DNA from: Nocardiopsis potens DSM 45234
GTDB lineage: Bacteria; Actinomycetota; Actinomycetes; Streptosporangiales; Streptosporangiaceae
Direction: 5' to 3'
NCBI RefSeq assembly: GCF_000341105.1
Contig: NZ_ANBB01000035.1
Coordinates: 1 to 64,000, forward strand
Length of the DNA: 64,000 nt
Numbering within the stretch: the stretch's first letter is position 1; each line of letters opens with the position of its first letter. The position numbers and the translations under genes were made by a program. A model generated the notes under the pieces. That model was not told where the DNA came from, did no database searches, and saw nothing but the letters and a program-made list of their open reading frames with translations. Below are positions 46,573-55,432 of this stretch, piece by piece.

Positions 46573-47262
46573 GTGATCCACTTCGAAAACGTCACCAAGG
46601 TCTACCCGACCCAGAAGCGCGCCGCACTGGAGAACGTCTCCATCGACGTCGAGAAGGGGGAGTTCGTCTTCCTCGTCGGCCCGTCCGGCTCGGGTAAATC
46701 AACGTTCCTCCGGCTCGTCCTCAAAGAGGAGAAGCCCACCAAGGGCAGGGTGCATGTCGCAGGCAAGGACCTCGCGCGCCTGTCCAACTGGAAGGTCCCG
46801 CACCTGCGGCGCCGCATCGGCTGCGTCTTCCAGGACTTCCGCCTGCTGCCGAACAAGAACGTCTTCGAGAACGTCGCGTTCGCGCTGGAGGTCATCGGCA
46901 AGCCGCGCCGGTTCATCCGCAAGGTCGTGCCGGAGGTGGTCGAGCTGGTCGGCCTGGAGGGCAAGTCCAACCGGATGCCCGACGAGCTGTCCGGCGGTGA
47001 GCAGCAGCGCGTGGCGATCGCCCGCGCGTTCGTGAACCGCCCGCAGATCCTGCTGGCCGACGAGCCCACCGGAAACATCGACCCCGCCACTTCGATCGGC
47101 ATCATGAAGGTGCTGGACCGAATCAACCGGACCGGCACCACCGTGGTGATGGCGACGCACGACGCCGCCATCGTCGACTCGATGCGCAAGCGCGTCATCG
47201 AGCTGGAAGAGGGCGTGGTCGTCCGAGACCAGACGCGCGGCGTCTACGGCCAGGCCTACTGA
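46573..47262 (+). CDS. ftsE: Cell-division ABC ATPase FtsE
   Basis: This 229-residue ABC ATPase has Walker [10 protein letters not shown] (residues 36-44), signature [17 protein letters not shown], Walker [16 protein letters not shown] and the H-loop histidine in [13 protein letters not shown]. The Q-loop segment is [20 protein letters not shown], typical for FtsE. With FtsX it controls peptidoglycan hydrolases at the division site or poles. It starts at GTG 46573. ftsX follows after 90 bp. Confidence 0.97.
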   Translation: MIHFENVTKVYPTQKRAALENVSIDVEKGEFVFLVGPSGSGKSTFLRLVLKEEKPTKGRVHVAGKDLARLSNWKVPHLRRRIGCVFQDFRLLPNKNVFENVAFALEVIGKPRRFIRKVVPEVVELVGLEGKSNRMPDELSGGEQQRVAIARAFVNRPQILLADEPTGNIDPATSIGIMKVLDRINRTGTTVVMATHDAAIVDSMRKRVIELEEGVVVRDQTRGVYGQAY

Positions 47263-47352
47263 CCCGGCCCTACCGAACGACGGGTGGCGAGAGCCCGCCG
47301 CTGACCCGGCCGGAGCAGCGCCGAAGCCTTCAAGGATGGACCTTCAACACTC

Positions 47353-48261
47353 ATGCGAGCACAATTCGTACTTTCCGAGATGTGGATCGGCCTGCGCCGA
47401 AACCTCACGATGACGATCGCCGTCATCATTACGGTGGCGATCTCGCTCGCCCTCTTCGGCAGCGGTCTCCTGGTCCAGCAGCAGATCTCGCACATGCGGC
47501 AGTTCTGGGACGAGCGGGTCTCGGTCACGGTGTACATGTGCACCGACGTCTCCCCGTCCAAGGTCTGCCAGGAGAACGGGGCGGCCACCAAGGAGGACCG
47601 GGAGAGCCTCCAGGCCGACCTTGAGTCCCTGCCCGAGGTGAGCAACGTCGAGTACGTCACCGCGGCGGAGGCCTGGAAGGAGTTCCAGGACCGCTTCTCG
47701 GAGAACCAGGCGCTGACCGAGGCCGCCCAGGAGGGCGACATCCCGGACAACTTCCGGGTGCAGCTCAAGGACCCCAACCAGTTCGACGCGGTGCTCAACG
47801 CCGTGGAGGGCCGCCCGGGGGTCGACTCCGTCCACAACGACCAGCAGGTCCTCGACCAGTTCTTCGAGCTGCTCGACGGCCTCAAGTGGGCCGCCCTGGT
47901 GGTCGCGTTCGTCCAGTTGGCCGCCGCCGCGCTGCTGATCGGCAACACCATCCGGCTGTCGGCCTACAGCCGGCGCCGGGAGACCGGCATCATGCGCCTG
48001 GTCGGTGCGTCCAACTTCTACATCCAGCTCCCCTTCCTGCTGGAGGGCGCCATCTCCGGCCTGATCGGCGGCGTCATCGCCTCCGGCTTCATCGTCGGGG
48101 CCAAGTTCCTGCTGCTGGACCGGATCCAGAGCTGGTTCAACTTCGACGTCTCACTGAGCGGCGGCTCCGTCGCCTACGTCATCGGGCTCTCGCTGATCCT
48201 CGGCATCCTGCTCTGCACCATCGCGTCGTTCCTGACGCTCCGGCGCTACCTGCGGGTGTGA
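47353..48261 (+). CDS. ftsX: Cell-division ABC permease FtsX
   Basis: The 302-residue protein has the FtsX four-helix layout. Helix 1 is TMTIAVIITVAISLALFGSGL (about 19-39). A large extracellular loop of about 130 residues has two cysteines (YMCTDVSPSKVCQ). Three C-terminal helices follow, within about 180-295. The motif RRRETGIMRLVGASNFYI is the cytoplasmic coupling region. The extracellular loop activates peptidoglycan hydrolases of the RipC/NlpC-P60 type in related actinobacteria. Confidence 0.96.
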   Translation: MRAQFVLSEMWIGLRRNLTMTIAVIITVAISLALFGSGLLVQQQISHMRQFWDERVSVTVYMCTDVSPSKVCQENGAATKEDRESLQADLESLPEVSNVEYVTAAEAWKEFQDRFSENQALTEAAQEGDIPDNFRVQLKDPNQFDAVLNAVEGRPGVDSVHNDQQVLDQFFELLDGLKWAALVVAFVQLAAAALLIGNTIRLSAYSRRRETGIMRLVGASNFYIQLPFLLEGAISGLIGGVIASGFIVGAKFLLLDRIQSWFNFDVSLSGGSVAYVIGLSLILGILLCTIASFLTLRRYLRV

Positions 48262-48269
48262 TGCACCCT

Positions 48270-48303
48270 CCGGGGCCCGCCCGCACCGACGGGCGGGCCC
48301 CGG
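48270..48303 (+). terminator. Terminator hairpin between ftsX and smpB
   Basis: A 14-bp perfect stem, CCGGGGCCCGCCCG paired with CGGGCGGGCCCCGG, has a 6-base loop and starts 9 bp after the ftsX stop. Confidence 0.7.
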
Positions 48304-48363
48304 GGTTCCGCGGACCGGCGGCCCGCCCCCATCAGGGAACGGACCGGAAAGAGGAGAGGTCCT

Positions 48364-48828
48364 GTGCCTCGGGAAAAAGGGCGCAAACTCATCGCGCAGA
48401 ACAGGCGCGCCCGGCACGACTACCACATCGACGACACCTACGAGGCGGGCCTCGTCCTCACCGGGACCGAGGTCAAGTCGCTGCGCGCCGGCCGAGCCTC
48501 GCTGGCCGACGGCTTCGCCCACGTGAAGAACGGCGAGGTCTGGCTGGAGAACGTCCACATCCCGGAGTACGCCCACGGGACCTGGACCAACCACGCCTCC
48601 CGCCGACCGCGTAAGCTGCTCCTGCACCGCTCCGAGATCTCCCGGCTGATCGGGAAGACCCAGGAGCCCGGGCGTACCCTGGTCCCGCTCTCGCTCTACT
48701 TCAGCGACGGCAAGGCCAAGGTCGAGATCGCCCTGGCCCGCGGTAAGCGCAGCCACGACAAACGCCAGGACATCGCCGCGCGGGAGGCGCAGCGCGATAT
48801 CGAACGCGCCTTGCGCCGCCGGCGCTAG
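48364..48828 (+). CDS. smpB: SsrA-binding protein SmpB
   Basis: This 154-residue SmpB has [20 protein letters not shown], then [19 protein letters not shown] and [20 protein letters not shown]. The C-terminal basic tail ends in ERALRRRR. It binds tmRNA and delivers it to stalled ribosomes. GTG start with AAAGAGGAG upstream. Its RNA partner ssrA lies 2.6 kb downstream on the same strand, with the PBP-like lipoprotein between them. Confidence 0.97.
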   Translation: MPREKGRKLIAQNRRARHDYHIDDTYEAGLVLTGTEVKSLRAGRASLADGFAHVKNGEVWLENVHIPEYAHGTWTNHASRRPRKLLLHRSEISRLIGKTQEPGRTLVPLSLYFSDGKAKVEIALARGKRSHDKRQDIAAREAQRDIERALRRRR

Positions 48829-48851
48829 GCACCGGGAAAGGATTCACCAGG

Positions 48852-50915
48852 GTGTCCCCCCGCCACTTCCGCCGCTTCATCGCCGCAGGCACCGGTGTCA
48901 TCGCGGCGGCGGCACTAGCCGGATGTACCACCCAGCCCCGGCCGGACGTGGCGGTCCGCACCTTCCTGCTGGACTGGCAGGCCGGTGACTACGCCGCCGC
49001 GGCCTCCTTCACCGACGGCGACCCCGAAGAGGTCGCGGCCGCGCTGGAGGAGGCGCACGACCAGCTCGACCTGGCCGGCGTCCGGTTCGGCCTGGGGCCG
49101 CTGGAGCAGGACGGCGACACCGCCGTCTCCGAGTTCGAGGCCCAGGCCGACCTGGGCATCGGCGACCCGGTGTGGAAGTACACCGGCCGGATGGAGCTGC
49201 GCCGCGGCGGCGACGGCTGGCGCGTGGTCTGGGACCCCTCGGTGATCCACCCCGACCTCGGCGCGGGCGAGCGCCTCGCGGTCAGCTACGACGTGCCCGA
49301 CCGCGGCGGCATCCACGACCGCACCGGCAGGGCGCTGGTCGGCGAGGACGCGGTGACCGCCTTCGGCGTGGTCCCGTCCGGCCTGAAGGACGCGGAGAAG
49401 AACATCACCGCGCTGGCCGAGCTGCTCGGCGAGGACCCCGACCCGCTGATGGACCGGGTCCGCTCCGCCCCGCCGGAGGAGTTCCAGCCGCTGGTGCTGC
49501 TCCGGAAGAAGGACGTGAAGGCCGGGGTGCTGGCCGAGGCCAAGGCGATCCCCGGCGTGGAGACCAGGTCCCTCGCGATGCCGCTCACCCCCGAGACCGC
49601 CCGCGGCGTGGTCGGCGAGGTCGCCGGCACCGCCGAGCACAACGTCTCCTCCCGGGTCGCCAGCGCCTACCAGGCCGGCGACACGGTCGGGCTGAGCGGC
49701 ATGCAGAACGTCTTCCAGCAGCGCCTGGCCGGTACCGCCACCACCGAGGTGGTCACCCTCGGCGAGGACGGCGAGCAGACCGGCGTGCTCAAGGAGTGGC
49801 CCGGCACGCCCAGCGGCTCCGTCACCACCACCCTGGACGCCGAGGTGCAGCAGGCCGCGGAGAGCGCGCTGCAGAGCATGCCGGGCCGCGGCCACCTGGT
49901 CGCCGTCGACTCCCGCACCGGCGAGGTGCTCGCCTCGGCCAGCCGCCCGAACGCCTTCGACAACACCGGCGCGTTCACCGAGGAGTACCGCCCCGGCGGC
50001 GCCTTCGGCATCGTCTCGGCCGCCGCCGCCCTGCAGACCGGGGCGGTCTCCGGCGCCGACGCGCAGCTGGCCTGCGAGCCCGGCGTCGAGGTCGGCGGCA
50101 CCGAGTTCGGCAACGAGAACGAGACCGGGCAGTGGACCCAGCCGCAGGACCTGGCCACGGCCTTCGCCACCGGCTGCACCTCGGCCCTGGCGGGCCTGGG
50201 CGAGAAGACCGGCGAGGCGGGCCTGGCCGAGGCGGCCGAGCAGTTCGGCATCGGCGGCGACTGGCAGCTCTCCCTGCCCACCTACAGCGGCGAGCTCTCC
50301 GCCTCCGGTGAGGCCGGCACCGCCGCGGGCATGGCCGGCACCGACGGGGTCACGGTGAGCCCGCTGTCGATGGCGCTGGTGGCGGGTGCGGTGGCCGACG
50401 GCACCTGGCACGCCCCCCGGCTCGCGGTCGACGCCGACGACGACATCGCGGAGAAGCCCGGCGAGGACCGGGAGCTGGACGCGGGCACCGTCAAGGAGCT
50501 GCGCGCCCTGATGCGCGCCACGGTGGAGCGCGGCCAGGCCACCCCGGCCAACATCGGCACCGTCCCGGTGCACGGCCAGGTCTCCCAGGTCGAGCAGAAG
50601 ATCGGCGGCAAGGACACCGCGGTCCAGTGGTTCGTCGGCTACCAGGGCCACGTCGCCTTCGCGGCCGTCGCCGAGGTCCCGGCGGACCAGGTCTGGGACC
50701 AGTACGCGCTGCTCGGCGGGACCGGCTTCCTGCAGGGGCTGCCGGTCGGCTACGTCGAGGCCGAGTACGAGGCCCCGGTGCTCGGCGGCGCCGAGGACGG
50801 CGAGGACGCGGAGCAGGGCGAGGAGGGCGCCGCTGGCGCCGGCGCCGGCGCCGGTGCCGACGGCGCGGACCAGGCCGGCCAGGAGGGCGCGGCGCAGCCT
50901 CCGATGGGCGGCTGA
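48852..50915 (+). CDS. Penicillin-binding-protein-like lipoprotein without catalytic residues
   Basis: This is a 687-residue lipoprotein with lipobox AALAGC (lipidated Cys25). It has an NTF2-like MecA_N domain (about 30-145), a PBP dimerisation domain (about 150-310) and a transpeptidase-fold domain (about 325-640). Where class B PBPs have STFK, this protein has GAFG at 383-386 (YRPGGAFGIVSAAAAL). The SxN motif is GCT (FATGCTSAL). The KTG motif is missing (VHGQVSQVEQK before WFVGYQG). It therefore cannot be an active transpeptidase. An acidic, A/G-rich tail ends the protein. It lies 23 bp behind smpB, so co-expression is likely. Confidence 0.88.
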   Translation: MSPRHFRRFIAAGTGVIAAAALAGCTTQPRPDVAVRTFLLDWQAGDYAAAASFTDGDPEEVAAALEEAHDQLDLAGVRFGLGPLEQDGDTAVSEFEAQADLGIGDPVWKYTGRMELRRGGDGWRVVWDPSVIHPDLGAGERLAVSYDVPDRGGIHDRTGRALVGEDAVTAFGVVPSGLKDAEKNITALAELLGEDPDPLMDRVRSAPPEEFQPLVLLRKKDVKAGVLAEAKAIPGVETRSLAMPLTPETARGVVGEVAGTAEHNVSSRVASAYQAGDTVGLSGMQNVFQQRLAGTATTEVVTLGEDGEQTGVLKEWPGTPSGSVTTTLDAEVQQAAESALQSMPGRGHLVAVDSRTGEVLASASRPNAFDNTGAFTEEYRPGGAFGIVSAAAALQTGAVSGADAQLACEPGVEVGGTEFGNENETGQWTQPQDLATAFATGCTSALAGLGEKTGEAGLAEAAEQFGIGGDWQLSLPTYSGELSASGEAGTAAGMAGTDGVTVSPLSMALVAGAVADGTWHAPRLAVDADDDIAEKPGEDRELDAGTVKELRALMRATVERGQATPANIGTVPVHGQVSQVEQKIGGKDTAVQWFVGYQGHVAFAAVAEVPADQVWDQYALLGGTGFLQGLPVGYVEAEYEAPVLGGAEDGEDAEQGEEGAAGAGAGAGADGADQAGQEGAAQPPMGG

Positions 50916-51396
50916 GCCGCTCGCGGGGCCGCCGCGGAGCGGCCCCGGGCACGGCCCGCGGAAAAGTTCGCGGGAGCGAGCAACCATCGCGCGCCCTGCG
51001 TGCGTCTTCCCCCTTGACTGGGTGACGTAATGGGGGGTTGCGGAAGCCAGTCCATGAGGCGGGACCTCATCTCGGGGGAGGTCTCGCCGTAGGAAGGCCG
51101 GCCCGACCCTGCCGGCCGCCCTCGCGGGTGGCGTTGATGGATCTCGTCCGCGCCCGCGAGGGTTTCTTCCTGTCCGGGCCCGCAGGACCCGGGCCCCGGC
51201 GGACCGGCCGGGGGAGTGCTCCTCGGTCCCCGCCGAGGACACGGACGGATAACGGTCCGGCGCGCCCGGCGCCCCGCGGGAATCCACTTGGCCTTCGGGG
51301 CGTTGTACCGGTAGCGTTGGATCGCTGGGGCACTCCGGTGCCCCGCGGAGCCGCGAGCTCCGCTCGCGGGCCCCCGGGCCCGTTGAAAACTGCACA
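50916..51396. promoter_or_regulatory. Intergenic region with the probable ssrA promoter
   Basis: No gene is supported in these 481 bp. TTGGCC (51288-51293) and TAGCGT (51312-51317), with an 18-base spacer, form a plausible housekeeping promoter. It would give a precursor of about 70 bases before the mature tmRNA 5' end. A GC hairpin (CACTCCGGTG and neighbours) follows. Confidence 0.45.
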
Positions 51397-51768
51397 GGGG
51401 GTGATCGGTTTCGACTTCGGTAGCCGTATCAGGGGAAGCGGGTCGAGGGTTGCGTTTGTGACCTCGTAAATCCTGCATTCGCATAAATATCAAGTGCCAA
51501 TTCCAAGCGCACTGAGTTCGCCCTCGCTGCCTAAGCGATAGCGACTCTGTCGGCCTGAGCCCGTCCTCGGCTCAGTGTCCGGCATCGTTAAGAGGACTCA
51601 CCACCCGGATCGGGCCACGAGGCCCGGGTGGGACACCTTCGTGGCTGGGCCCGTCAGTGAACTGTTCGTGGTAGCACTGGGGCCGAGTAGAACGGCAGCA
51701 CGGACTGCACCCGGAGAAGCCCTGGTTCGTTGCTGAAGGACGCGGGTTCGATTCCCGCCACCTCCACC
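51397..51768 (+). ncRNA. ssrA: Transfer-messenger RNA (tmRNA)
   Basis: The 5' end GGGGGUG (51397-51403) pairs with CACCUCC (51759-51765) as the acceptor stem. The D-like and T-arm parts (GCGGGUUCGAUUCCCGC near 51742-51758) complete the tRNA-like domain. The tag frame starts at GCC 51496 and reads ANSKRTEFALAA before TAA at 51532-51534, with the usual hydrophobic ALAA end. CCA is not fully encoded, so it is added later. With SmpB it rescues stalled ribosomes and marks the product for proteolysis. Confidence 0.95.
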
Positions 51769-51777
51769 TCAGGGAGA

Positions 51778-51817
51778 GCCCCTGGTCCGCGAGAGTACTC
51801 GCGGACCAGGGGCTTTT
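51778..51817 (+). terminator. Rho-independent terminator of ssrA
   Basis: A perfect 16-bp stem (GCCCCTGGTCCGCGAG and its complement) with loop AGTA is followed by TTTT. It lies 10 bp behind the tmRNA and can also stop the convergent MFS transcript. Confidence 0.92.
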
Positions 51818-51850
51818 CGCGTGCCGGGGTGCGGGGCCGCCGCACCGGCC

Positions 51851-53119
51851 TCAGCGGCCGGCGGCCGGAACGGCGCTCCGGCCGGCTCCGCCCGTGCGGC
51901 CGCGGGCGCCTCCCCGCCCCGGCCGCGCCCGCCGGTCGAGCGCACCGGAGAGCAGCGCGAAGAGCAGGCCGCCCGCGCCGAGCAGGGCGGCGATCCAGAT
52001 GGGGGAGGTGTATCCGTACCCGGCGCCGATGGCCGCCCCGCCGAGGAAGGGGCCGGCGGCGTTGCCGATGTTGAAGGCGGAGACGTTCGAGGCCGAGGCC
52101 AGGTTCGGCGCGCCCTCGGCGGTGGCCATCACCGTGGCCTGCACCGGCGGGATGACCGCGGCCACCGCCGCGCCGAAGAGGATGAAGCCGGCCACCGCGG
52201 CGGCCTTGCCCTGCACGGCGGGCAGCAGCACCAGCGAGGCGGCGGTGACCGCGGTGAGCACCCCGTACAGCGCCGGCGTCAGCGCGCGGTCGGCGAGCCT
52301 GCCGCCGATCGGCGTGCCGATGACCATGCCGACCCCGAACAGGACCAGCACCACCGGGACCGCGCCGTCGGAGAAGCCGGTGACCTCGGTGAGCAGGGGG
52401 GAGATGTAGGTGACGACGGCCAGGGCGGGGGCCCAGCCCAGAGCGGTCGCGCCGTAGGCGAGCCACAGCCGGCCCCGCTTGAACACCGCCAGCTCCCCGC
52501 GCAGGTTCGCGTCCCGCCCGGCCGGCCTGTGGGGAACGAGCCTGAGCACCCCGAGGAGGACGATCACCCCGATCGCGGTCACCGCCCAGAAGGCGGAGCG
52601 CCAGCCCAGCGCCTGCCCCAGGGCGGTGCCCCCGGGGACGCCGAGCACGTTGGCGATGCTCAGCCCCATGAACAGGGTGGCGATCGCCCGGGCCCTGCGG
52701 TCCTCGGGGACCAGGTCGGCGGCGGTGACGGCGCCGATGCCGACGTAGGCGCCGCCGGCCAGGGCGGACAGGATCCGGCCCGCCATCAGTACGGCGTAGG
52801 CGGGGGCCGCGGCGCTGATCACGCTGGAGCCGATGAACAGGGCCATCAGCCACAGCAGCATGGTCTTGCGCGGCACCCGGGTGCCGAGTGCGGCCAGCAG
52901 CGGGGCGCCCACCACCATGCCCAGGGCGTATCCGGAGACCAGGAACCCCGCAGTGGGGATGGAGACGCCGAAGTCGGCCGCGATCTCGGGAAGCAGGCCG
53001 GCGATGACGACCTCGGTGGTGCCGACGGCGAACGCGCCGAGCGCGAGGGCGGACAGCGCGGCGGGCGCGGAGGAACGGTTCTGGGGGCGCGTCTTCGGAC
53101 GCGCAGGGTCATTGCTCAC
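51851..53119 (-). CDS. MFS drug-efflux-type transporter
   Basis: This 422-residue transporter of the major facilitator superfamily (DHA1/AraJ-like) has twelve predicted helices. The loop-2/3 motif is GAPLLAALGTRVPRKTML, and motif C-like glycine-rich sequence LGVPGGTALGQALGWR lies in helix 5. The N-terminal helix contains GAFAVGTTEVVIAGLLPEIA, typical of this branch. GTG 53119 was preferred because homology starts soon after. It is convergent with ssrA, and a LysR gene on the same strand lies 67 bp upstream. Substrate unknown; sugar or antibiotic efflux is typical for relatives. Confidence 0.88.
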   Translation of the reverse strand: MSNDPARPKTRPQNRSSAPAALSALALGAFAVGTTEVVIAGLLPEIAADFGVSIPTAGFLVSGYALGMVVGAPLLAALGTRVPRKTMLLWLMALFIGSSVISAAAPAYAVLMAGRILSALAGGAYVGIGAVTAADLVPEDRRARAIATLFMGLSIANVLGVPGGTALGQALGWRSAFWAVTAIGVIVLLGVLRLVPHRPAGRDANLRGELAVFKRGRLWLAYGATALGWAPALAVVTYISPLLTEVTGFSDGAVPVVLVLFGVGMVIGTPIGGRLADRALTPALYGVLTAVTAASLVLLPAVQGKAAAVAGFILFGAAVAAVIPPVQATVMATAEGAPNLASASNVSAFNIGNAAGPFLGGAAIGAGYGYTSPIWIAALLGAGGLLFALLSGALDRRARPGRGGARGRTGGAGRSAVPAAGR

Positions 53120-53186
53120 CGGTCCACTGTCGAACCCCTGCCGACCTGGAACAACGCCGAAAAGCGCAACGTGCGGTAAGCCGGGC

Positions 53187-54089
53187 TCACCGATCGCCCG
53201 CCGCTGCCGCGGCCTCCGCACCGACCTGCACGAACGCGCGGACCCGGGCGGTCTCCCCGGCCGCCCGCCACACGATCCCGTACTCCACCGGCTCGGCGTC
53301 GGTGAAGGGGACGTAGGCGACGCCCCGCGGGGTGTGCCGCCGGGCGACGTCGGCGCCCACGGGGGAGATGCCCTTGCCGGCGCCGATGAGGGCGAGGGTC
53401 TCCTGCAGCGTGGCGGCGGACCGGCCGCGCTCGACGGGCCGGCCGCCGGGGGTGCGCAGCGGCGCGTTGTGCTCCTGCCAGTACGCCGGCACCTCGCCGG
53501 TGCAGGCGAACACCTTGTCGTGGGCGAGGTCCTCGAGCGAGACGGACTCCCGCTCGGCCAGCGGATGCCGGGAGGGTACGGCGAGCATCCGCGGCACGGA
53601 GAAGACCACCGGGCCCCGGGTGAGATCGGGCTCGTCGACGGGGAACTGGGTGACCAGTACGTCCACTTCCCCCGTGCGCAGCGGCCCGAGCAGGTCGCTG
53701 ATCTGCGTCTCGCGGATCTGCACCTCGGAACCGGGGTGGCGGGCGGTGAAGGCGTCCGTCACGTCGAGCACGAACTCGCCCGCCGCGGCCCCCAGGTAGC
53801 CGACCCGCAGCACCCCCTCGACGCCCTTGGCGGCGGCCTGCGCCCTGGCCACGCCCTCCTGGATGCGCCGGTATGCGGGTTCGAGGTCGTCGTGGAGCCG
53901 CCGCCCGAGCGGGGTCAGCCGGACCCTGCGGCTGGTCCGTTCGAACAGCGGGGCGCCGATCCGCCGCTCCAGCCTCCGGATCGTCTGGCTGACCCGGGCC
54001 CGGGAGACGAGCAGCCGCTCGGCGGTGCGCCCGAAGTGCAGTTCGTCGGCGAGCGTCAGAAAGCTCTCGATCTCCAGCCGTTCCACCAT
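53187..54089 (-). CDS. LysR-family transcriptional regulator
   Basis: This 300-residue regulator has a winged helix-turn-helix domain (FLTLADELHFGRTAERLLVS, then SQTIRRLERRIGAPLFERTS, about 10-60) and a periplasmic-binding-fold effector domain (about 85-295). It lies immediately upstream of the MFS gene on the same strand and may control it. The ATG at 54089 (M of MVERLEIESFLTL) is preceded by CGGGGGCTG; a GTG 24 bases earlier is an alternative. The inducer is unknown. Confidence 0.9.
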   Translation of the reverse strand: MVERLEIESFLTLADELHFGRTAERLLVSRARVSQTIRRLERRIGAPLFERTSRRVRLTPLGRRLHDDLEPAYRRIQEGVARAQAAAKGVEGVLRVGYLGAAAGEFVLDVTDAFTARHPGSEVQIRETQISDLLGPLRTGEVDVLVTQFPVDEPDLTRGPVVFSVPRMLAVPSRHPLAERESVSLEDLAHDKVFACTGEVPAYWQEHNAPLRTPGGRPVERGRSAATLQETLALIGAGKGISPVGADVARRHTPRGVAYVPFTDAEPVEYGIVWRAAGETARVRAFVQVGAEAAAAAGDR

Positions 54090-54224
54090 CAGCCCCCGGA
54101 AGCGGAGGAGCACCTCCTGCCTGGTCCGCGCGGGGGACGGAGCCGGGCCCCGTCCCGCCCGGGGGCGAGCCTATACCCTGGCGCCCGCCCGGCCCGCGGC
54201 CGGTACGCGGGCGCCCGCGCCGCT

Positions 54225-54640
54225 TCAGGGGCGTGCGCGCCTGCGTTCGAGGCCGTCGAGGGTCAGGTGGAGCCCGAACTCGAACCCGCCGTCGTCCCCG
54301 CCCCCCTGCCGGAGGCGGTGGCGGATGTGCGCGGCCAGGTCGGGGTGGTCCCCGGGCGGGAGCGAACGCAGGATGCGCTCGCCGGTCTCCTCCGCCCGGT
54401 CCGGGGCGAGGGGGAAGGCCGGCTCCTGCAGGGCGTGGCCGACGATGCGGTTCTCCACCGTGTGGAAGGCGAGGTCGAGGAGGTCCGGCGGGAAGCCCGC
54501 CCCGCGCAGGGTCCGCAGCGCGCCGTCCAGGTAGCGCATCCGGGCTGTTCGCGTCCCGGCGCCGCGGCCCCAGGGCGGTGATGTTCGCGGCGAGGCCGAA
54601 CCGGGGGACCTCGCGGTGCTCACGGAGGTGATCGGGGCCG
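54225..54640 (-). pseudogene. TetR-family regulator remnant (C-terminal domain only)
   Basis: The minus-strand frame from 54539 reads MRYLDGALRTLRGAGFPPDL and ends FEFGLHLTLDGLERRR, matching the end of TetR-type C-terminal ligand domains. The preceding part (HLREHREVPRFGLAANITAL, about 54560-54640) is in a different frame. No helix-turn-helix domain precedes it. The gene has thus lost its N-terminus and carries a frameshift near 54545. Confidence 0.65.
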
Positions 54641-55009
54641 GACGGGTGCGGCCCGCAGTCGGGTGGACCTGCGCACCGGCCGGCGTCGCGGAGGCCCTGG
54701 CCCGCCAGGGGGAGGGGCATGCGCAGGGCAAGTCGGTGGTGGCCGTCCGGTCCTGACCCCGGTGCCGGCGGCTTCCCGGGGCGGTGCGGCCGCGGTCCGC
54801 GGCCCGGCGCGGGGGGAAGGCCCTCCGGGCGCTCCCGGGGCGCGGCGGGTGCGGCGGCCGGCCCGGGGATCCCCCGGCCGGGCGGCGGTCCGGCTCCGGC
54901 CGCGGGGCCGGAGGCGCTCGCGTTCCGGGGGGACGACCGCCCGGAACGCGCCCCGGGGCCGGGGCCCGCGGAGGGGCCCGCCGGCCGGCGGGGCACTGGA
55001 TCCGGGCGG
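54641..55009. other. GC-rich intergenic region without a supported gene
   Basis: This region lies between the TetR remnant and the small conserved gene. It is very GC-rich and contains only frames without ribosome sites or domain-like sequence. It may include the eroded 5' part of the TetR gene. Confidence 0.4.
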
Positions 55010-55321
55010 TCAGGGGTCGGTGGCGCCGACCAGCCACGCGACCTTCTTGGCGGTCATCGGGATGCTCTCACTGGTGCCGAGGTGGACGCCGAAGGAGGCG
55101 AGGAAGGCGTGGTTGTGCTCGCGCCGCTCGCACCCGATGTCCTCGACGGCGTAGTCGGAACCGGGGTTGCGCACCCGCAGGACCGGCGGCTCGGGGCCGA
55201 CCAGGCTGGAGGTGACACCGTACTTCGTGAGCGCTTCGGCGAGCAGGGACAGCTGCCTCCGCTCGACGCTCTCCGGCGCCTCGGACGCCGAGCGGTAGCG
55301 GGCGTTCTCGATGTCGGCCAT
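55010..55321 (-). CDS. Small conserved actinobacterial protein of unknown function
   Basis: The 103-residue soluble protein starts MADIENARYRSASEAPESV. It continues with LAEALTKYGVTSSLVGPEPP, VLRVRNPGSDYAVEDIGCER and a tail with TSESIPMTAKKVAWLVGA. The pattern (helix, then a beta-hairpin with RVRNP) recurs in many actinomycete hypothetical proteins. A single cysteine and no membrane or signal segment are seen. GAGGAGG lies just before the ATG. It stands alone, downstream of the glycosyltransferase on the same strand. No function is assigned. Confidence 0.72.
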   Translation of the reverse strand: MADIENARYRSASEAPESVERRQLSLLAEALTKYGVTSSLVGPEPPVLRVRNPGSDYAVEDIGCERREHNHAFLASFGVHLGTSESIPMTAKKVAWLVGATDP

Positions 55322-55432
55322 GGCGCCTCCTCCTCACGGACGGGTGACCTGCTGTAGCCGCCATTGTCACCCTGCGTACGGTTACCAGGTCGTAACCATG
55401 GCTTCGACACGCCGGGCGGACCTGCCCGGCCC

